From contig NZ_PUBZ01000147.1 of NCBI RefSeq assembly GCF_003205875.1, forward strand, positions 96,549 to 160,548: 64,000 bases of DNA, read 5' to 3'. The DNA comes from Herpetosiphon llansteffanensis. GTDB taxonomy: Bacteria; Chloroflexota; Chloroflexia; Chloroflexales; Herpetosiphonaceae. Under the pieces are notes generated by a model that saw only the letters and a list, made by a program, of their open reading frames with translations, was not told the DNA's origin and searched no databases. Below are positions 16,601-27,472 of the stretch, in pieces (the stretch's first letter is position 1; every line of letters starts with the position of its first letter). The position numbers and the translations under genes are program-made.

Positions 16601-17674
16601 CTAGCCCAAGCGCTCCAAAACCGCAGCGCCAACTTCTTTGGTCGAGCGAGCTTGGCCAGCAGGAGCCAAATCGCCAGTCAAAATGCCTGCATCGATCGTT
16701 GCATACACAGCTTTTTCAACTGCCTCAGCTTCTGCATTCAACCCCAACGAATAGCGCAACAGTAAGGCCACGCTCAAAATGGTTGCCAATGGATTGGCCA
16801 CGCCCTTGCCCGCAATATCGGGAGCGCTGCCGTGAATTGGCTCGTACAAACCTGCTTTGCCCTTGCCCAGCGAAGCAGATGGCAACAATCCCAACGAGCC
16901 AGCCAACATTGAAGCCTCGTCGGTCAGAATATCGCCGAACATATTTTCAGTCACAATCACATCGAAATCTGCTGGGCGGCGCAATAAGTGCATGGCGCAG
17001 GCATCAACCAAAATATGCTCAAGCTCAATATCGGGGAATTCTTCGGCTACCACGCGGCTAGCGACCCGCCGCCACAAGCGTGAGGTTTCTAGCACGTTGG
17101 CTTTATCGACCGAGGTAACTTTGCCACGCCGACCACGTGCCAATTCGCAAGCCCGCCGCACCACGCGCTCGATTTCGCTGGTCGTGTAGACGCAGGTATC
17201 GATTGCTTGCTCTTCGTCGGGGCGAATGTAGAAACTGGTTTTTTCACCGAAGTAAATTCCGCCAGTTAATTCGCGCACCACCAGCATATCGACACCCTCG
17301 ACCAAATCGGGGCGCAACGGCGAGCGGCTGGCCAAGGCTGGCGTGACCGCAACGGGGCGTAAATTGGCGTACAAGCCCAAGGTTTTGCGAATGCCCAACA
17401 AGCCTTGTTCTGGCCGAACTTTGGCCTTGGGATCATCCCACTTGGGGCCGCCAACCGCGCCAAGCAGCACCGCATCGGCAGCTTTGCAAATCTCGACGGT
17501 GGCTTCTGGCAACGCTGTGCCGTGGGCATCGATTGCACAGCCACCGATTAAGCCTTCGCTAAAACTAAAACTATGGCCGTAGCGCTCAGCCACGGCTTTG
17601 AGCACCTCGACCCCTTCGGCGACAACTTCGGGGCCGATGCCATCGCCAGGTAATAGGGCAATTGTTGCTTGCAT
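16601..17674 (-). CDS. leuB: 3-isopropylmalate dehydrogenase
   Basis: 357 residues. It starts [18 protein letters not shown], with AVGGPKWDD, the substrate arginine region [28 protein letters not shown], the catalytic lysine/aspartate segments [17 protein letters not shown] and [11 protein letters not shown], and [18 protein letters not shown] for NAD. It oxidatively decarboxylates 3-isopropylmalate in leucine synthesis; with cimA present it probably also handles the methylmalate step. The ATG at 17674 follows AAGGAG; upstream in-frame starts add a non-homologous leader. It is the last gene of the minus-strand supercluster. Confidence 0.96.
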   Translation of the reverse strand: MQATIALLPGDGIGPEVVAEGVEVLKAVAERYGHSFSFSEGLIGGCAIDAHGTALPEATVEICKAADAVLLGAVGGPKWDDPKAKVRPEQGLLGIRKTLGLYANLRPVAVTPALASRSPLRPDLVEGVDMLVVRELTGGIYFGEKTSFYIRPDEEQAIDTCVYTTSEIERVVRRACELARGRRGKVTSVDKANVLETSRLWRRVASRVVAEEFPDIELEHILVDACAMHLLRRPADFDVIVTENMFGDILTDEASMLAGSLGLLPSASLGKGKAGLYEPIHGSAPDIAGKGVANPLATILSVALLLRYSLGLNAEAEAVEKAVYATIDAGILTGDLAPAGQARSTKEVGAAVLERLG

Positions 17675-18007
17675 CAAAACACTCCTTGCTAAGTTAACCA
17701 ACAAGCGGTGGAGTAAATATCCCATCGTCAATCCAAAAATGGGCTATAGGCTATAGGTGTAATGGTTCATTAAGTTAACCACCATGGCGCTTTTCCACCC
17801 TTCCGTCCCGCCAGCGGGAGACGCAGGGGGCTTTAATCCCCCCTGCACCCCCTCAAGGGCAATCTGCGACCAAACCGTATCCCTTGATGAACCTGTGGAT
17901 GCGTGGTACGCAGCCGAACCCGATCCTTGGATGGGGTTGGGTTGTGGGAATACGCTGGTTGCTAACCCAATAGACCAATAGCCTATAGCCCAAAGCCAAT
18001 AGCCTCA
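17675..18007. other. Gap between leuD and leuB with hairpins, no gene
   Basis: 333 bases without a credible ORF. Contents: GGGCTATAGGCTATAGG (about 17740), a C/G hairpin GCAGGGGG-CTTTAAT-CCCCCCTGC (17823-17846) without a U-tract, and CAATAGCCTATAGCC (about 17975-18003). The hairpin sits inside the operon and could tune leuB expression or mRNA decay, but nothing shows it. Confidence 0.6.
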
Positions 18008-18598
18008 TTATGCTCCGACGGTGTTGACGCGAGCGGCATGGTTGGTTTCGTAGGCTTGGATTGCAGCTTCTTGGGCTTGAATATAGCCTAATTGATCGAC
18101 TCCATGCAACAAGCAATGTTTGGAGAAGGCATCAATTGGGAAGCTAATGGTTTCGCCAGCAACATGCACTTGTTGGTTGGCAAGGTCGACGCTCACGTCG
18201 ATCGTTTGGTTGGCTAAGCATTGCTCGGTCAAGCGAGCCAAGGTTGGCGCATCGACCACAATTGGCAACAAGCCATTTTTCAAAGAGTTGCCTTTGAAAA
18301 TATCAGCGAAATAGGTGCTGATGACTGCTTGGAAGCCAAAGCCTTGCAAGGCCCACGGTGCATGCTCGCGCGAAGAGCCACAGCCAAAGTTATGGCCTGC
18401 AATAAGCACGCCAGCACCTTGAGCGTAAGGTTGGTTGAGTACAAAATCTGGCTCGCCGCGCCAATCAGTAAACAGCGCTTCGCCCAAGCCATTTTTATCG
18501 GTAACTTTCAAATAGCGCGCAGGAATGATCTGGTCGGTGTCGATATTTTCAATTGGCAAGGCCACTGCTTTGGCCTGAAATGTATTAATTGGCTGCAT
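18008..18598 (-). CDS. leuD: 3-isopropylmalate dehydratase small subunit
   Basis: 196 residues. [14 protein letters not shown] opens the swivel domain, and [26 protein letters not shown] is the substrate-recognition loop of aconitase-like small subunits. It forms the isomerase with LeuC (2-isopropylmalate to 3-isopropylmalate). Length is the usual approximately 200 residues. It lies downstream of leuC, separated by a short-repeat gap of 128 bases, in the order leuC-leuD-leuB. Confidence 0.96.
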   Translation of the reverse strand: MQPINTFQAKAVALPIENIDTDQIIPARYLKVTDKNGLGEALFTDWRGEPDFVLNQPYAQGAGVLIAGHNFGCGSSREHAPWALQGFGFQAVISTYFADIFKGNSLKNGLLPIVVDAPTLARLTEQCLANQTIDVSVDLANQQVHVAGETISFPIDAFSKHCLLHGVDQLGYIQAQEAAIQAYETNHAARVNTVGA

Positions 18599-18609
18599 TT
18601 TTTACCCCC

Positions 18610-18726
18610 TATTTCAAAGGATGAAGGATGAGGGATGAAGTATGAATATATATCATCAATATATTCTTCATCCTTCATAAGTTATACTTCGCTGGTTTCA
18701 TCCCTCATCCTTCATAATTCATACTT
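18610..18726. repeat. Inverted heptamer-type repeat between leuC and leuD
   Basis: GATGAAGGATGAGGGATGAAG on one side and TTCATCCCTCATCCTTCAT on the other form an imperfect long inverted repeat around an AT-rich centre (ATATATATCATCAATATATT). The same GATGAGG/CCTCATC phrase occurs near 15.05 and 48.9 kb. Confidence 0.75.
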
Positions 18727-20142
18727 CTATAAAATTTCTCGCACGTCGACGATATGGCCGTTGATGGCGGTGGCGGCGGCGGTCAATGGGCTGGCGAGGA
18801 AGGTGCGCCCGCCCTTGCCTTGGCGACCTTCGAAGTTGCGGTTGCTGGTGCTAACCGCATATTGGCCAGGTTGCAGTTGATCGCCGTTCATGGCGATACA
18901 CATCGAGCAGCCAGCTTCACGCCATTCAGCGCCCGCCGCGCGGAAAATCTGATCCAAGCCTTCTGCTTCTGCTTGGCGTTTGACTTGTTGCGAGCCAGGC
19001 ACGACCAACATGCGCAGGCCGTCGGCAACTTTTTTGCCATCCAACAACTTAGCAGCAGCCCGCAAATCGGAGATCCGCGAGTTGGTGCAGGAGCCAAGGA
19101 ACACCACATCAACTTTTTGGCCAATCAGCGGTTGGTTTGGTTGCAAGCCCATATAATTCAAGGCTTTATCCAAGGCCATGCGTTGGCTATCGTCAGCCAA
19201 ATCGCTGGGAGCTGGCACATTGCCAGTTACCGGAATGCCCATGCCAGGGTTGGTGCCATAGGTAATCATCGGAGCCAATTCATCTGCATTCAACACGACT
19301 TGCAGATCGTAAGTTGCGCCTTCATCGCTGGGCAACGTGCGCCAGTATTCGACCGCAGCATCCCATGCTTCGCCCTTGGGCGTATGCGGGCGATCTTTCA
19401 ACCAAGCAAACGTAGTTTCGTCGGGCGCGATCAAGCCAGCCCGTGCGCCACCTTCAATCGACATATTGCAGATGGTCATGCGTTCTTCCATCGTCAGGGC
19501 GCGAATGGCCGAGCCGGTGTATTCGAGCACATAGCCTGTGCCGCCGCCAACCCCGATTTTGGCAATAATCGCCAAGATGATGTCTTTGGCGGTTACGCCC
19601 GCGCGCAACGTGCCATCGATGCGAATCTCGGCAGTTTGCGGTTTTTGCTGCAACAAACATTGGGTAGCCAAGACGTGGCCAACTTCGCTGGTACCAATGC
19701 CAAAGGCCAATGCGCCAAACGCGCCGTGGGTGCTGGTGTGCGAATCGCCACAAACAATCGTCATACCAGGCTGAGTATAGCCTTGTTCTGGCCCAATCAC
19801 GTGCACAATGCCTTGGTTTTCGGTGCCTAAATTGTATAACGGAATGCCAAAATCGCTACAATTTTGAATCAACTGATTCAATTGTTTGCGGGCAATTTCG
19901 TCGGTTACCGGAATAATGCCATCAGCGCCGCGTGGCGTGGTTGGTGTGCTGTGGTCCATCGTGGCGAGGGTTTGGGCTGGGCGGCGTACAGTCAAGCCGC
20001 GTTCGCGCAACATCGTAAAGGCTTGCGGCGAGGTAACTTCATGCACCAAGTGCAAATCGATATATAAGGTTGCTGGCGATTCAGCGTCAGCAGCTTGAAC
20101 AACGTGTGCATCCCAGATTTTTTCAAATAATGTCTTGGCCAT
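18727..20142 (-). CDS. leuC: 3-isopropylmalate dehydratase large subunit
   Basis: 471 residues. The start is [15 protein letters not shown]. The [4Fe-4S] cysteines lie in [13 protein letters not shown] and [35 protein letters not shown] and [20 protein letters not shown] are aconitase-family signatures. It works with LeuD, and with cimA it probably also isomerises citramalate. The ATG at 20142 follows GGAGAACCAAC; upstream in-frame sequence is translated repeat DNA. Confidence 0.97.
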   Translation of the reverse strand: MAKTLFEKIWDAHVVQAADAESPATLYIDLHLVHEVTSPQAFTMLRERGLTVRRPAQTLATMDHSTPTTPRGADGIIPVTDEIARKQLNQLIQNCSDFGIPLYNLGTENQGIVHVIGPEQGYTQPGMTIVCGDSHTSTHGAFGALAFGIGTSEVGHVLATQCLLQQKPQTAEIRIDGTLRAGVTAKDIILAIIAKIGVGGGTGYVLEYTGSAIRALTMEERMTICNMSIEGGARAGLIAPDETTFAWLKDRPHTPKGEAWDAAVEYWRTLPSDEGATYDLQVVLNADELAPMITYGTNPGMGIPVTGNVPAPSDLADDSQRMALDKALNYMGLQPNQPLIGQKVDVVFLGSCTNSRISDLRAAAKLLDGKKVADGLRMLVVPGSQQVKRQAEAEGLDQIFRAAGAEWREAGCSMCIAMNGDQLQPGQYAVSTSNRNFEGRQGKGGRTFLASPLTAAATAINGHIVDVREIL

Positions 20143-20164
20143 GTTGGTTCTCCAAATAGAATGT

Positions 20165-20241
20165 GAGGCTATAGGCTGATGGCTATCGGCTATCGGAATA
20201 TCCTGTGATTTCTTATAGCCAATAGCCAATAGCCTATAGCC
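20165..20241. repeat. Inverted GGCTAT/ATAGCC heptad repeat
   Basis: GGCTATAGGCTGATGGCTATCGGCTATCGG (read in parts) on the left and ATAGCCAATAGCCAATAGCC on the right are inverted copies separated by about 20 bases. They fill the gap between the GNAT gene and leuC. Read-through by the operon seems necessary, as there is no U-tract. Confidence 0.75.
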
Positions 20242-20242
20242 A

Positions 20243-20647
20243 TTAATTTGTCCGTTTGATTTGCCAGCCGTTTTCAATCCAATCGAAGCCAACTTTGGCG
20301 TAGTAATCGGCGGCGGCGGGTGCTGCTAAGAGGACTAAGGAACATTGCGCACCAAGTTTTTCGCGGGTAACCGCAATTAATTGGCGGCCAATCCCTTGTT
20401 TTTGGTAGCTTTGGTCAACTGCAAGGTCGGCAAGATAGGCGGCATAGCTCCAATCGGTGATTGTGCGGGCTACGCCAACCAGCTTTGCACCATCCCACGC
20501 TGTGACGATCAAATCTGCATTGTCGATCATCGTTTGCATGCGCGCCAAATCTTCGACTGGGCGGCGTTCGCCAAGGGTTGAGGCATTCAGCACGGCTACA
20601 AATTGCGCGCCGCTGATCACGCTCTCGCTACTGTAGCGAATACTCAT
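20243..20647 (-). CDS. GNAT-family N-acetyltransferase
   Basis: 134 residues. [22 protein letters not shown] is the acetyl-CoA pyrophosphate loop (Q-x-x-G-x-G/A), followed by [21 protein letters not shown], the usual strand 5 and Y-x-k-x-G-F end. The substrate is unknown. The ATG at 20647 overlaps the ilvE stop as ATGA, so it is translationally coupled to ilvE. Its presence inside an amino-acid operon suggests an amine or amino-acid substrate, which is inference only. Confidence 0.85.
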   Translation of the reverse strand: MSIRYSSESVISGAQFVAVLNASTLGERRPVEDLARMQTMIDNADLIVTAWDGAKLVGVARTITDWSYAAYLADLAVDQSYQKQGIGRQLIAVTREKLGAQCSLVLLAAPAAADYYAKVGFDWIENGWQIKRTN

Positions 20648-21567
20648 CGCAGATACTCCAACCAGTTCCATTTATCTTCGGTTTTGCCGTTGAATAACCC
20701 AAAGAAGGCTTCTTGCAACACGGTGGTGATTGGCCCGCGCTTGCCTTCGCCAACTTGCACGCCATCGACCGAGCGAATTGGCGAGACTTCAGCGGCTGTG
20801 CCAGTGAAAAACATTTCGTCGGCCAGATACAGAATTTCGCGTGGCAAGGCTTGTTCGCGCACTTCGTAGCCAAATTCTTTAGCCAACGTCAGCACGCTAT
20901 CGCGGGTGATACCTGGCAGAATCGCCGCCGTGACTGGCGTGGTATAAATCACATCATCGCGAATGATGAACAGATTTTCGCCGCTGCCTTCGCTCAACAC
21001 GCCATTGACATCAAGCGCGATGCCTTCGGCGTAGCCGTTGAGCGCTGCTTCCATCACGATTAATTGCGATGAAAGGTAGTTGCCGCCAGCCTTGGCCATG
21101 GTTGGGATGGTATTTGGCGCGGTGCGATTCCACGACGAAACGCAGACATCAACGCCCAATTCCAGCGCTTCGGGGCCAAGATAGGCTCCCCATTCCAACG
21201 CTGCAATCATCACATCAACCGGCGCTGCCAGCGGGTTTACGCCCAGCACGCCATAACCACGCCACGCCAAGGGCCGCAGATAGGCCGAGTCTAAGCCATT
21301 TTCGCGCACCGCTGCATGACAAGCATCAGCCAATTGCGCTTGATCAAAAGGAATCGGCATGCGATAGATTTTGGCCGAATCGTACAAACGGCGCAGGTGC
21401 GGCTGCAAACGGAAAAAAGCTGGGCCGTTGGGCGTGTTGTAGGCCCGAATGCCTTCAAAAACCGATGAACCATAGTGCAAGGCGTGGCTCATCACGTGCA
21501 CGGTGGCCTTTTCCCATTCCACCAGTTCGCCGTTCATCCAAATGTACTTGGTCGGTTTGATTGACAT
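20644..21567 (-). CDS. ilvE: Branched-chain amino acid aminotransferase
   Basis: 307 residues, PLP fold type IV. IWMNGELVEWEKATVHVMSHALHYGSSVFEGIRAY is the class N-terminus. The PLP lysine lies in TMAKAGGNYLSSQLIVMEA, and SEGSGENLFIIRD and TPVTAAILPGITRDSV bind cofactor. It performs the final transamination giving Val, Leu and Ile from 2-oxoacids and glutamate. It sits between cimA and the GNAT gene, with 21 bases to cimA and an ATGA overlap with GNAT. Confidence 0.95.
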   Translation of the reverse strand: MSIKPTKYIWMNGELVEWEKATVHVMSHALHYGSSVFEGIRAYNTPNGPAFFRLQPHLRRLYDSAKIYRMPIPFDQAQLADACHAAVRENGLDSAYLRPLAWRGYGVLGVNPLAAPVDVMIAALEWGAYLGPEALELGVDVCVSSWNRTAPNTIPTMAKAGGNYLSSQLIVMEAALNGYAEGIALDVNGVLSEGSGENLFIIRDDVIYTTPVTAAILPGITRDSVLTLAKEFGYEVREQALPREILYLADEMFFTGTAAEVSPIRSVDGVQVGEGKRGPITTVLQEAFFGLFNGKTEDKWNWLEYLR

Positions 21568-21588
21568 GCAGTATTCCTTTTATGAGAG

Positions 21589-23184
21589 CTACGCCGCGAC
21601 GGTTTCGGCGTGTTTGAGTAGCACTGGTTGGTTGCTCTGCGCACGAACCAAGGGCAATTCTAGTGAATCGACCAAGGCTTGCCAGCTGGCTTCGATAATA
21701 TTTTCCGAGCAGCCAACGGTTGTCCAGCGTTCTTCGCCCATCGCAGCCTCGATCAGCACCCGTGTGGTTGCGCCAGTCGCCGATTCCGAATCGAGAATCC
21801 GCACTTTGTAATCAACCAAATGCACATCGGCCAATTCTGGGTAGCGTGTCAGCAACGCTTTGCGCATGGCTTGGTCGAGCGCATTCACTGGGCCATTGCC
21901 CGAAGCTGCTGTATGATAAATTTCCTCGCCAATTTGTAGCTTAACTGTTGCCTCGGCCTGCATCTCAACCCCACGCCGTTGCTCAACAATCGTTACCACG
22001 TCGAGCAATTTGAAGGGCGCGGTATAATCGGCGGCGGCGCGACGCACTAGCAATTCAAACGAACCTTCGGCGGCTTCGAACTGAAAGCCCTTGCTTTCGA
22101 GCAATTTGACCCGTTCGAGCACGCCGCGTTCAAGACCTGCGCTCTCCACGCCCAATTCCTCGGCGCGCATTTTGATGTTGCCACGACCTGAAAGCTCGCT
22201 AATCACCACCCGTTTGCGATTGCCAACTTGCACTGGATCGATATGCTGATACGAATGTTCAACTTTGGCCACTGCCGCAACGTGAATGCCGCCTTTGTGG
22301 GCAAACGCGCTGTTACCAACGTAGGCGGCGTGTTCGTCGGGGTTCAAATTGGCAATCTCGCTGACCGTGCGCGAAAGCTCGGTCAAGCGTTGCAGTTGGT
22401 CCGGCAGCACGCAGAACATGCCCATTTTTACTTGCAAATTGGGAATGATCGAAATTAAGTTGGCGTTGCCGCAGCGCTCGCCATAGCCGTTGATCGTGCC
22501 TTGAACTTGGCGACAACCAGCGACAATTGCTGCCAACGAATTGGCTACCGCCAACTCGCTATCGTTGTGGGTGTGAATGCCAAGTTGGGTCTTGATTTTG
22601 CCCTTGACTTGCTGCACTACGGCGCTGATCCAATCGGGCAGCGAGCCGCCGTTGGTATCGCACAGCACAATCCAATCGGCTCCTGCTTCGGCGGCGGCGC
22701 TGATGGTGGCTAACGCATAGCGGTTATCAGCGCGGAAGCCATCGAAAAAGTGCTCAGCATCGTAGATCACTTCTTTGCCGTTGGCCTTCATCAGGGCTAC
22801 GCTATCGCGAATCATGGCCAAATTTTCTTCGAGCGTGGTTTCCAACACCTCGGTTACGTGCAACGTCCACGATTTGCCAACCAAGGTGACGACTGGTGTG
22901 TTAGCATCGAGCAAAGCCTTGAGATTGGCATCGGTTTCTGGTTTGCTATTGGCGCGGCGGGTTGAACCAAAGGCCGCAATCTTGGCGTGCTTCCACTCTA
23001 TTTTGGCAGCTTCGGCAAAAAATGCTGCATCTTTGGGGTTCGAGCCAGGCCAACCGCCCTCGATATAATGCATGCCAAAGCGATCAAGTTCGCGAGCGAT
23101 TTTCAGTTTATCGGCTAACGATAACGAAAGCCCTTCGCGTTGAGTGCCGTCCCGTAGCGTTGTATCATAGAGAAATATTTGCAT
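21589..23184 (-). CDS. cimA: (R)-citramalate synthase
   Basis: 531 residues. The DRE-TIM barrel starts LYDTTLRDGTQREGLSLSL, with metal-binding HTHNDSELAVANS. The sequence IEGGWPGSNPKDAAFF distinguishes the CimA/LeuA2 group from LeuA. The C-terminal LeuA dimer domain (TVKLQIGEEIYHTAASGNGPVNALDQAMRKAL) provides feedback regulation. It condenses pyruvate and acetyl-CoA to citramalate, giving a threonine-independent route to 2-oxobutyrate and isoleucine. No ilvA lies in this window, and co-location with leuBCD supports the assignment. Confidence 0.92.
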   Translation of the reverse strand: MQIFLYDTTLRDGTQREGLSLSLADKLKIARELDRFGMHYIEGGWPGSNPKDAAFFAEAAKIEWKHAKIAAFGSTRRANSKPETDANLKALLDANTPVVTLVGKSWTLHVTEVLETTLEENLAMIRDSVALMKANGKEVIYDAEHFFDGFRADNRYALATISAAAEAGADWIVLCDTNGGSLPDWISAVVQQVKGKIKTQLGIHTHNDSELAVANSLAAIVAGCRQVQGTINGYGERCGNANLISIIPNLQVKMGMFCVLPDQLQRLTELSRTVSEIANLNPDEHAAYVGNSAFAHKGGIHVAAVAKVEHSYQHIDPVQVGNRKRVVISELSGRGNIKMRAEELGVESAGLERGVLERVKLLESKGFQFEAAEGSFELLVRRAAADYTAPFKLLDVVTIVEQRRGVEMQAEATVKLQIGEEIYHTAASGNGPVNALDQAMRKALLTRYPELADVHLVDYKVRILDSESATGATTRVLIEAAMGEERWTTVGCSENIIEASWQALVDSLELPLVRAQSNQPVLLKHAETVAA

Positions 23185-23191
23185 CTGTCAT

Positions 23192-23227
23192 ACTCCTAGA
23201 ACATAGAGCATAGAACATAGAACATAA
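23192..23227. repeat. AGAACATAGAACAT heptamer repeat, left of the S23-like gene
   Basis: Tandem CATAGAA/CATAGAG heptamers on the plus strand. They are the inverted counterpart of the TTCTATG heptamers at 23690-23727, so the gene between them has inverted heptad flanks. The same heptamer stands alone near 15.37, 44.93, 48.93 and 49.25 kb. Confidence 0.85.
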
Positions 23228-23229
23228 AC

Positions 23230-23679
23230 TCAATCAGTGTAGTCCTCAGCATCAAAGAGATTAGCTTGATCATCAACGTGATACGTTGCTACTGATTCAT
23301 GCAAGCTTTGTTGTGATTGTTCAAGCTTACGCATCTTGCTTGATAGCATTGCAATAATCTCGTTGCAGCGTTTTTGAATGCGCTTTTCTGCATCATCGTC
23401 AATATAGCCAAGCCGGAATAATGTATTAGCCCAATTATCAGTTTCGGCAGCTGAACCACGCGCAATCGAAAGATGATTTTTATGTGCGCCGAGACTAAAT
23501 CGACCATGACCTTCGGCAATATTAGCGCTAATTGATGTAGCGGAACTAACAATTTGGCGCACAATTACTGCATTACTCCACGAGTTTGGCACATTGCTAA
23601 TCAGTTGAATCACATCCATAACCAATTCTTGAGCTTTATTCCACATAATCAAATTGCGATATGAATATGCTTCACTCAT
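23230..23679 (-). CDS. Four-helix bundle protein (23S rRNA intervening-sequence / S23 family)
   Basis: 149 residues. SYRNLIMWNKAQELVMDVIQL and IVSSATSISANIAEGHGRFSLGAHKNHLSIARGSAAETDNW are the signature of the S23/four-helix-bundle family, which is often encoded within rRNA intervening sequences or scattered as orphan genes; its molecular role is not established. AGGAG lies 6 bases before the ATG at 23679 (a GTG 3 bases earlier is too close). It interrupts the ilv/leu operon between pheA and cimA, is flanked by inverted heptamer repeats, and has no evident connection to amino-acid synthesis, so it looks like an insertion. Confidence 0.88.
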   Translation of the reverse strand: MSEAYSYRNLIMWNKAQELVMDVIQLISNVPNSWSNAVIVRQIVSSATSISANIAEGHGRFSLGAHKNHLSIARGSAAETDNWANTLFRLGYIDDDAEKRIQKRCNEIIAMLSSKMRKLEQSQQSLHESVATYHVDDQANLFDAEDYTD

Positions 23680-23689
23680 CACCTGCTCC

Positions 23690-23727
23690 TATGTTCTATG
23701 CTCTATGTTCTATGTTCTATGTTCTAA
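23690..23727. repeat. TTCTATG heptamer repeat, right of the S23-like gene
   Basis: Five TTCTATG-type heptamers with one CTCTATG variant. They are the reverse complement of the array at 23192-23227, including the variant unit, and run into the last codons of pheA, which ends at 23717. Confidence 0.85.
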
Positions 23728-24541
23728 ACTTTGGATAACTGCCAAAAATCTTGACCCGCCCAGCGATGCTTGCCAGCTTTTGTAAGGCTTCGGCAACCAC
23801 TGGCTCGTGGCGATGGCCATCGATGTCTACGAGAAAAACATAATCGCCAAGCTCGGCTTTGGCTGGCCGCGATTCAATTTTGCTCAAATTGATCCCAGCT
23901 TGAGCGAAAATTGCCAAGGCTTCGTGCAAGGCTCCGGCGCGATTGACCTTCGACGTAAACATCAGCGAAGTCTTGTCGTCGCCAGTTGGCGCGGCATCTT
24001 CAGGAGCCAAAACCACAAAGCGCGTGCGATTGTTGGTGTTATCTTGAACATCGTAGGCCAAGATGTTGGCTTGGGCGCGTTCGGCAGCATGCAAGGTGGT
24101 CAATGCGGCGGCGCGGCGCTCATCGGCGAGCGCTTCGACCAATGCAGCAGCAGTGCTTAACGCGGCCACGGTTGGCACATTCGGCAAGCAGCGTTCAATA
24201 AAACGGCGCGATTGAGCCAGCGGTTGTTGGTGGGTGTAGAGCACTTCGACCGTATCGAGTTGCACATCGGGTTTGGCCACCAACATATGCCGAATCGGAA
24301 TCACGATTTCGCGGCAAATCCGCAAACGAGTTTCGTGAATCAGCACATCGAGCGTAATGCTCACCGCACCTTCGAGCGAGTTTTCAATGGGCAAAATGCC
24401 CAAATCAACCGCCCTCGTTTCAACAGCCGTAATCACAGCGGGCATACTTGCCATTGGCAAATAGGTGGATTGTTGGTCGCCCGCTTCCAACGCTGCTTTT
24501 TCGCTGAATGTACCAGCTGGGCCGAGATACGCAATTTTCAT
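23717..24541 (-). CDS. pheA: Prephenate dehydratase
   Basis: 274 residues. It starts KIAYLGPAGTFSEKAALEAG. The catalytic T-R-F motif is in NNRTRFVVLAPED near residue 178. The C-terminal ACT domain carries ESRPAK and YVFLVDIDGHRHEPVV for phenylalanine feedback. It converts prephenate to phenylpyruvate and is a monofunctional type without a chorismate mutase domain. Its position in a branched-chain operon is unusual but common-sense for coordinated hydrophobic amino acid supply. It is 50 bases downstream of leuA. Confidence 0.95.
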   Translation of the reverse strand: MKIAYLGPAGTFSEKAALEAGDQQSTYLPMASMPAVITAVETRAVDLGILPIENSLEGAVSITLDVLIHETRLRICREIVIPIRHMLVAKPDVQLDTVEVLYTHQQPLAQSRRFIERCLPNVPTVAALSTAAALVEALADERRAAALTTLHAAERAQANILAYDVQDNTNNRTRFVVLAPEDAAPTGDDKTSLMFTSKVNRAGALHEALAIFAQAGINLSKIESRPAKAELGDYVFLVDIDGHRHEPVVAEALQKLASIAGRVKIFGSYPKFRT

Positions 24542-24591
24542 AAGTTCGTTTAGGCTAGTGGCCTTGATTCGCTGTGAACCAAGGCCGTAAA

Positions 24592-26259
24592 TTATTCGTA
24601 ACGACCAAGCGTCGAGCCACCGAACAAATCCACGCCTGGGGCGGCACTAGCGACTTCCATGCGGGCGGTGGTTTCTTGCTTGAGCCGTTCTTGGCGGGCT
24701 TTGAGCAATTTGTTCAAGGCTCCAACGTAGGCTTCAGCAGCAGCAACGATGATGTCAACATTAACGCCATTGCCGCGCCAAACTTTGGCATCAGCTGCTT
24801 TGTCGGTTAGCACGCCACGCACATGTTTGTGTTTGCCTTCAACCACTTTTACGCTGACTTCACCAACTGCATCGATGCCTTCGGTGATGGCGTTGACCGC
24901 AAACTCAAGCAAGGTAACCGGAGTCAAAACCACTTTGTTGATTGCCGAATAGACTGCATCGACTGGGCCTGTGCCTTGCGCCGATTCGATTTTGACCTCG
25001 CCGTTGGGGCCGCGCATGCGCACAGTTGCGGTTGGAATGGCGTTCACGCCTGAGGCAAATTGCACATGCTCCAATTCATAAACTGGGCTTGGGCGACCTG
25101 CTTCATCAGTAATCAAAGCTTCAACATCGCGATCATCAACATATTTTTTGCGATCAGCCACATCTTTGAATCGCGCAAACAAGTGGTTGATTGTGGCTTC
25201 GTCGAAGCTATAGCCCAGCTCTTGCACTCGATGGCGGAAGGCATGACGGCCTGAGTGCTTGCCCAAAACCAAGGCATTGCCATCTTGGCCGACCGATTCG
25301 GCGCTCATAATTTCGTAGGTCATGCGGTGCTTCAACACGCCATCTTGGTGAATGCCCGATTCGTGAGCGAAGGCATTCGCGCCAACAATCGCCTTGTTGG
25401 GTGGCACTTGGGTGTTGGTGCAGGCACTCAACAAGCGTGAGCTAGGGGTTAATTGGGTGGTGTCGATGTTGGTGCTCAGGCCATAAAATTGCTTGCGCGT
25501 TTCCAACGCCATCACCACTTCTTCCAACGAAGCGTTGCCAGCCCGCTCACCAATGCCGTTAATGGTGCATTCGATTTGGCGCGCGCCAGCCCGCACTCCC
25601 GCCAACGAATTTGCCACCGCCAAGCCCAAATCGTCGTGGCAGTGGGTCGAAATAACTACATCAGCTGCACCAGGTACGTTTTCGATAATGCCCCGAAGCA
25701 ACGCTGCATATTCCTCAGGCGTGGAATAGCCCACGGTATCAGGAATATTCAAGGTTGTTGCGCCTTCTTCAATCGCTGCGGCTAGCATCTGATACATAAA
25801 TTCGATGTCAGAACGGGTCGCATCCATCGGCGAGAACTCAACATCGTCGCAGAGTGAGCTAGCCAAGCGCACCATTTCGCGGGTTTTTGCCAGCACTTCC
25901 TCGCGGGTCGAGCGCAATTGATACTCGATATGAATATCTGAGCTTGAGAGGAATGTATGAATGCGCTTTTTGGCAGCTGGGGCAATCGCCGTCGCACAGG
26001 CTTCGATATCGCTTTTGACTGCCCGCGCCAAGCCACAGATCACTGGGCCGTTGGCAGTGCCGACGCTCTTGGCAATCTGGTTGACTGCTTCCCAATCGCC
26101 TGGTGAGGCGGCAGGAAAGCCCGCTTCGATAATATCCACGCCCATTCGCGCCAATTGTTTGGCAACTTCCAACTTTTCGTGCAGATGCATGGTGCAGCCT
26201 GGTGATTGCTCACCGTCGCGCAGGGTTGTATCGAAAATTCGTACATAATCGCTGGTCAT
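24592..26259 (-). CDS. leuA: 2-isopropylmalate synthase
   Basis: 555 residues. The barrel begins [30 protein letters not shown], metal-binding [16 protein letters not shown] follows, then [22 protein letters not shown] and [18 protein letters not shown]. The C-terminal regulatory domain from about 390 includes [18 protein letters not shown] for leucine inhibition. It condenses 2-oxoisovalerate and acetyl-CoA. It is distinct from the CimA paralogue 1.4 kb downstream, which diverges at the substrate pocket. Confidence 0.96.
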   Translation of the reverse strand: MTSDYVRIFDTTLRDGEQSPGCTMHLHEKLEVAKQLARMGVDIIEAGFPAASPGDWEAVNQIAKSVGTANGPVICGLARAVKSDIEACATAIAPAAKKRIHTFLSSSDIHIEYQLRSTREEVLAKTREMVRLASSLCDDVEFSPMDATRSDIEFMYQMLAAAIEEGATTLNIPDTVGYSTPEEYAALLRGIIENVPGAADVVISTHCHDDLGLAVANSLAGVRAGARQIECTINGIGERAGNASLEEVVMALETRKQFYGLSTNIDTTQLTPSSRLLSACTNTQVPPNKAIVGANAFAHESGIHQDGVLKHRMTYEIMSAESVGQDGNALVLGKHSGRHAFRHRVQELGYSFDEATINHLFARFKDVADRKKYVDDRDVEALITDEAGRPSPVYELEHVQFASGVNAIPTATVRMRGPNGEVKIESAQGTGPVDAVYSAINKVVLTPVTLLEFAVNAITEGIDAVGEVSVKVVEGKHKHVRGVLTDKAADAKVWRGNGVNVDIIVAAAEAYVGALNKLLKARQERLKQETTARMEVASAAPGVDLFGGSTLGRYE

Positions 26260-26284
26260 AGAGTTCTCCGTAATGAGGGCGATT

Positions 26285-26385
26285 GTTTGAGCCTGTTGAA
26301 ACCGCGAAGAACGCGAAGATCGCTAAGTAGGGAGCTTAACATTCGTGTTCTTCGTGTCCTTCGTGGTTTCGGCAACTCTAGCCCT
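26285..26385. repeat. GCGAAG / TTCGTGTCCTTCGTGG repeat phrases between ilvC and leuA
   Basis: The 137-base gap holds CCGCGAAGAACGCGAAGATCGC and GTGTTCTTCGTGTCCTTCGTGG, phrases shared with the gaps at 15.2 and 49.1 kb. No leader ORF or terminator is seen, so leuA is probably read from the ilv promoter. Confidence 0.7.
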
Positions 26386-26396
26386 CGTTCCCTAAA

Positions 26397-27422
<1,026 letters not shown>

Positions 27423-27472
27423 TCAAATATAACTAGGAAATGGTTTGAACGATGAACAATTGCTACCCGTGT

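Noticed and set aside
17823..17846. Terminator between leuD and leuB
   Set aside because: The hairpin has no U-tract on either strand and leuB has no visible promoter of its own, so termination here would cut off leuB.
24850..25460. Long open frames opposite leuA, leuC, phoX and gltB
   Set aside because: They mirror the codon bias of the genes on the other strand, lack ribosome-binding sites and show no protein motifs.
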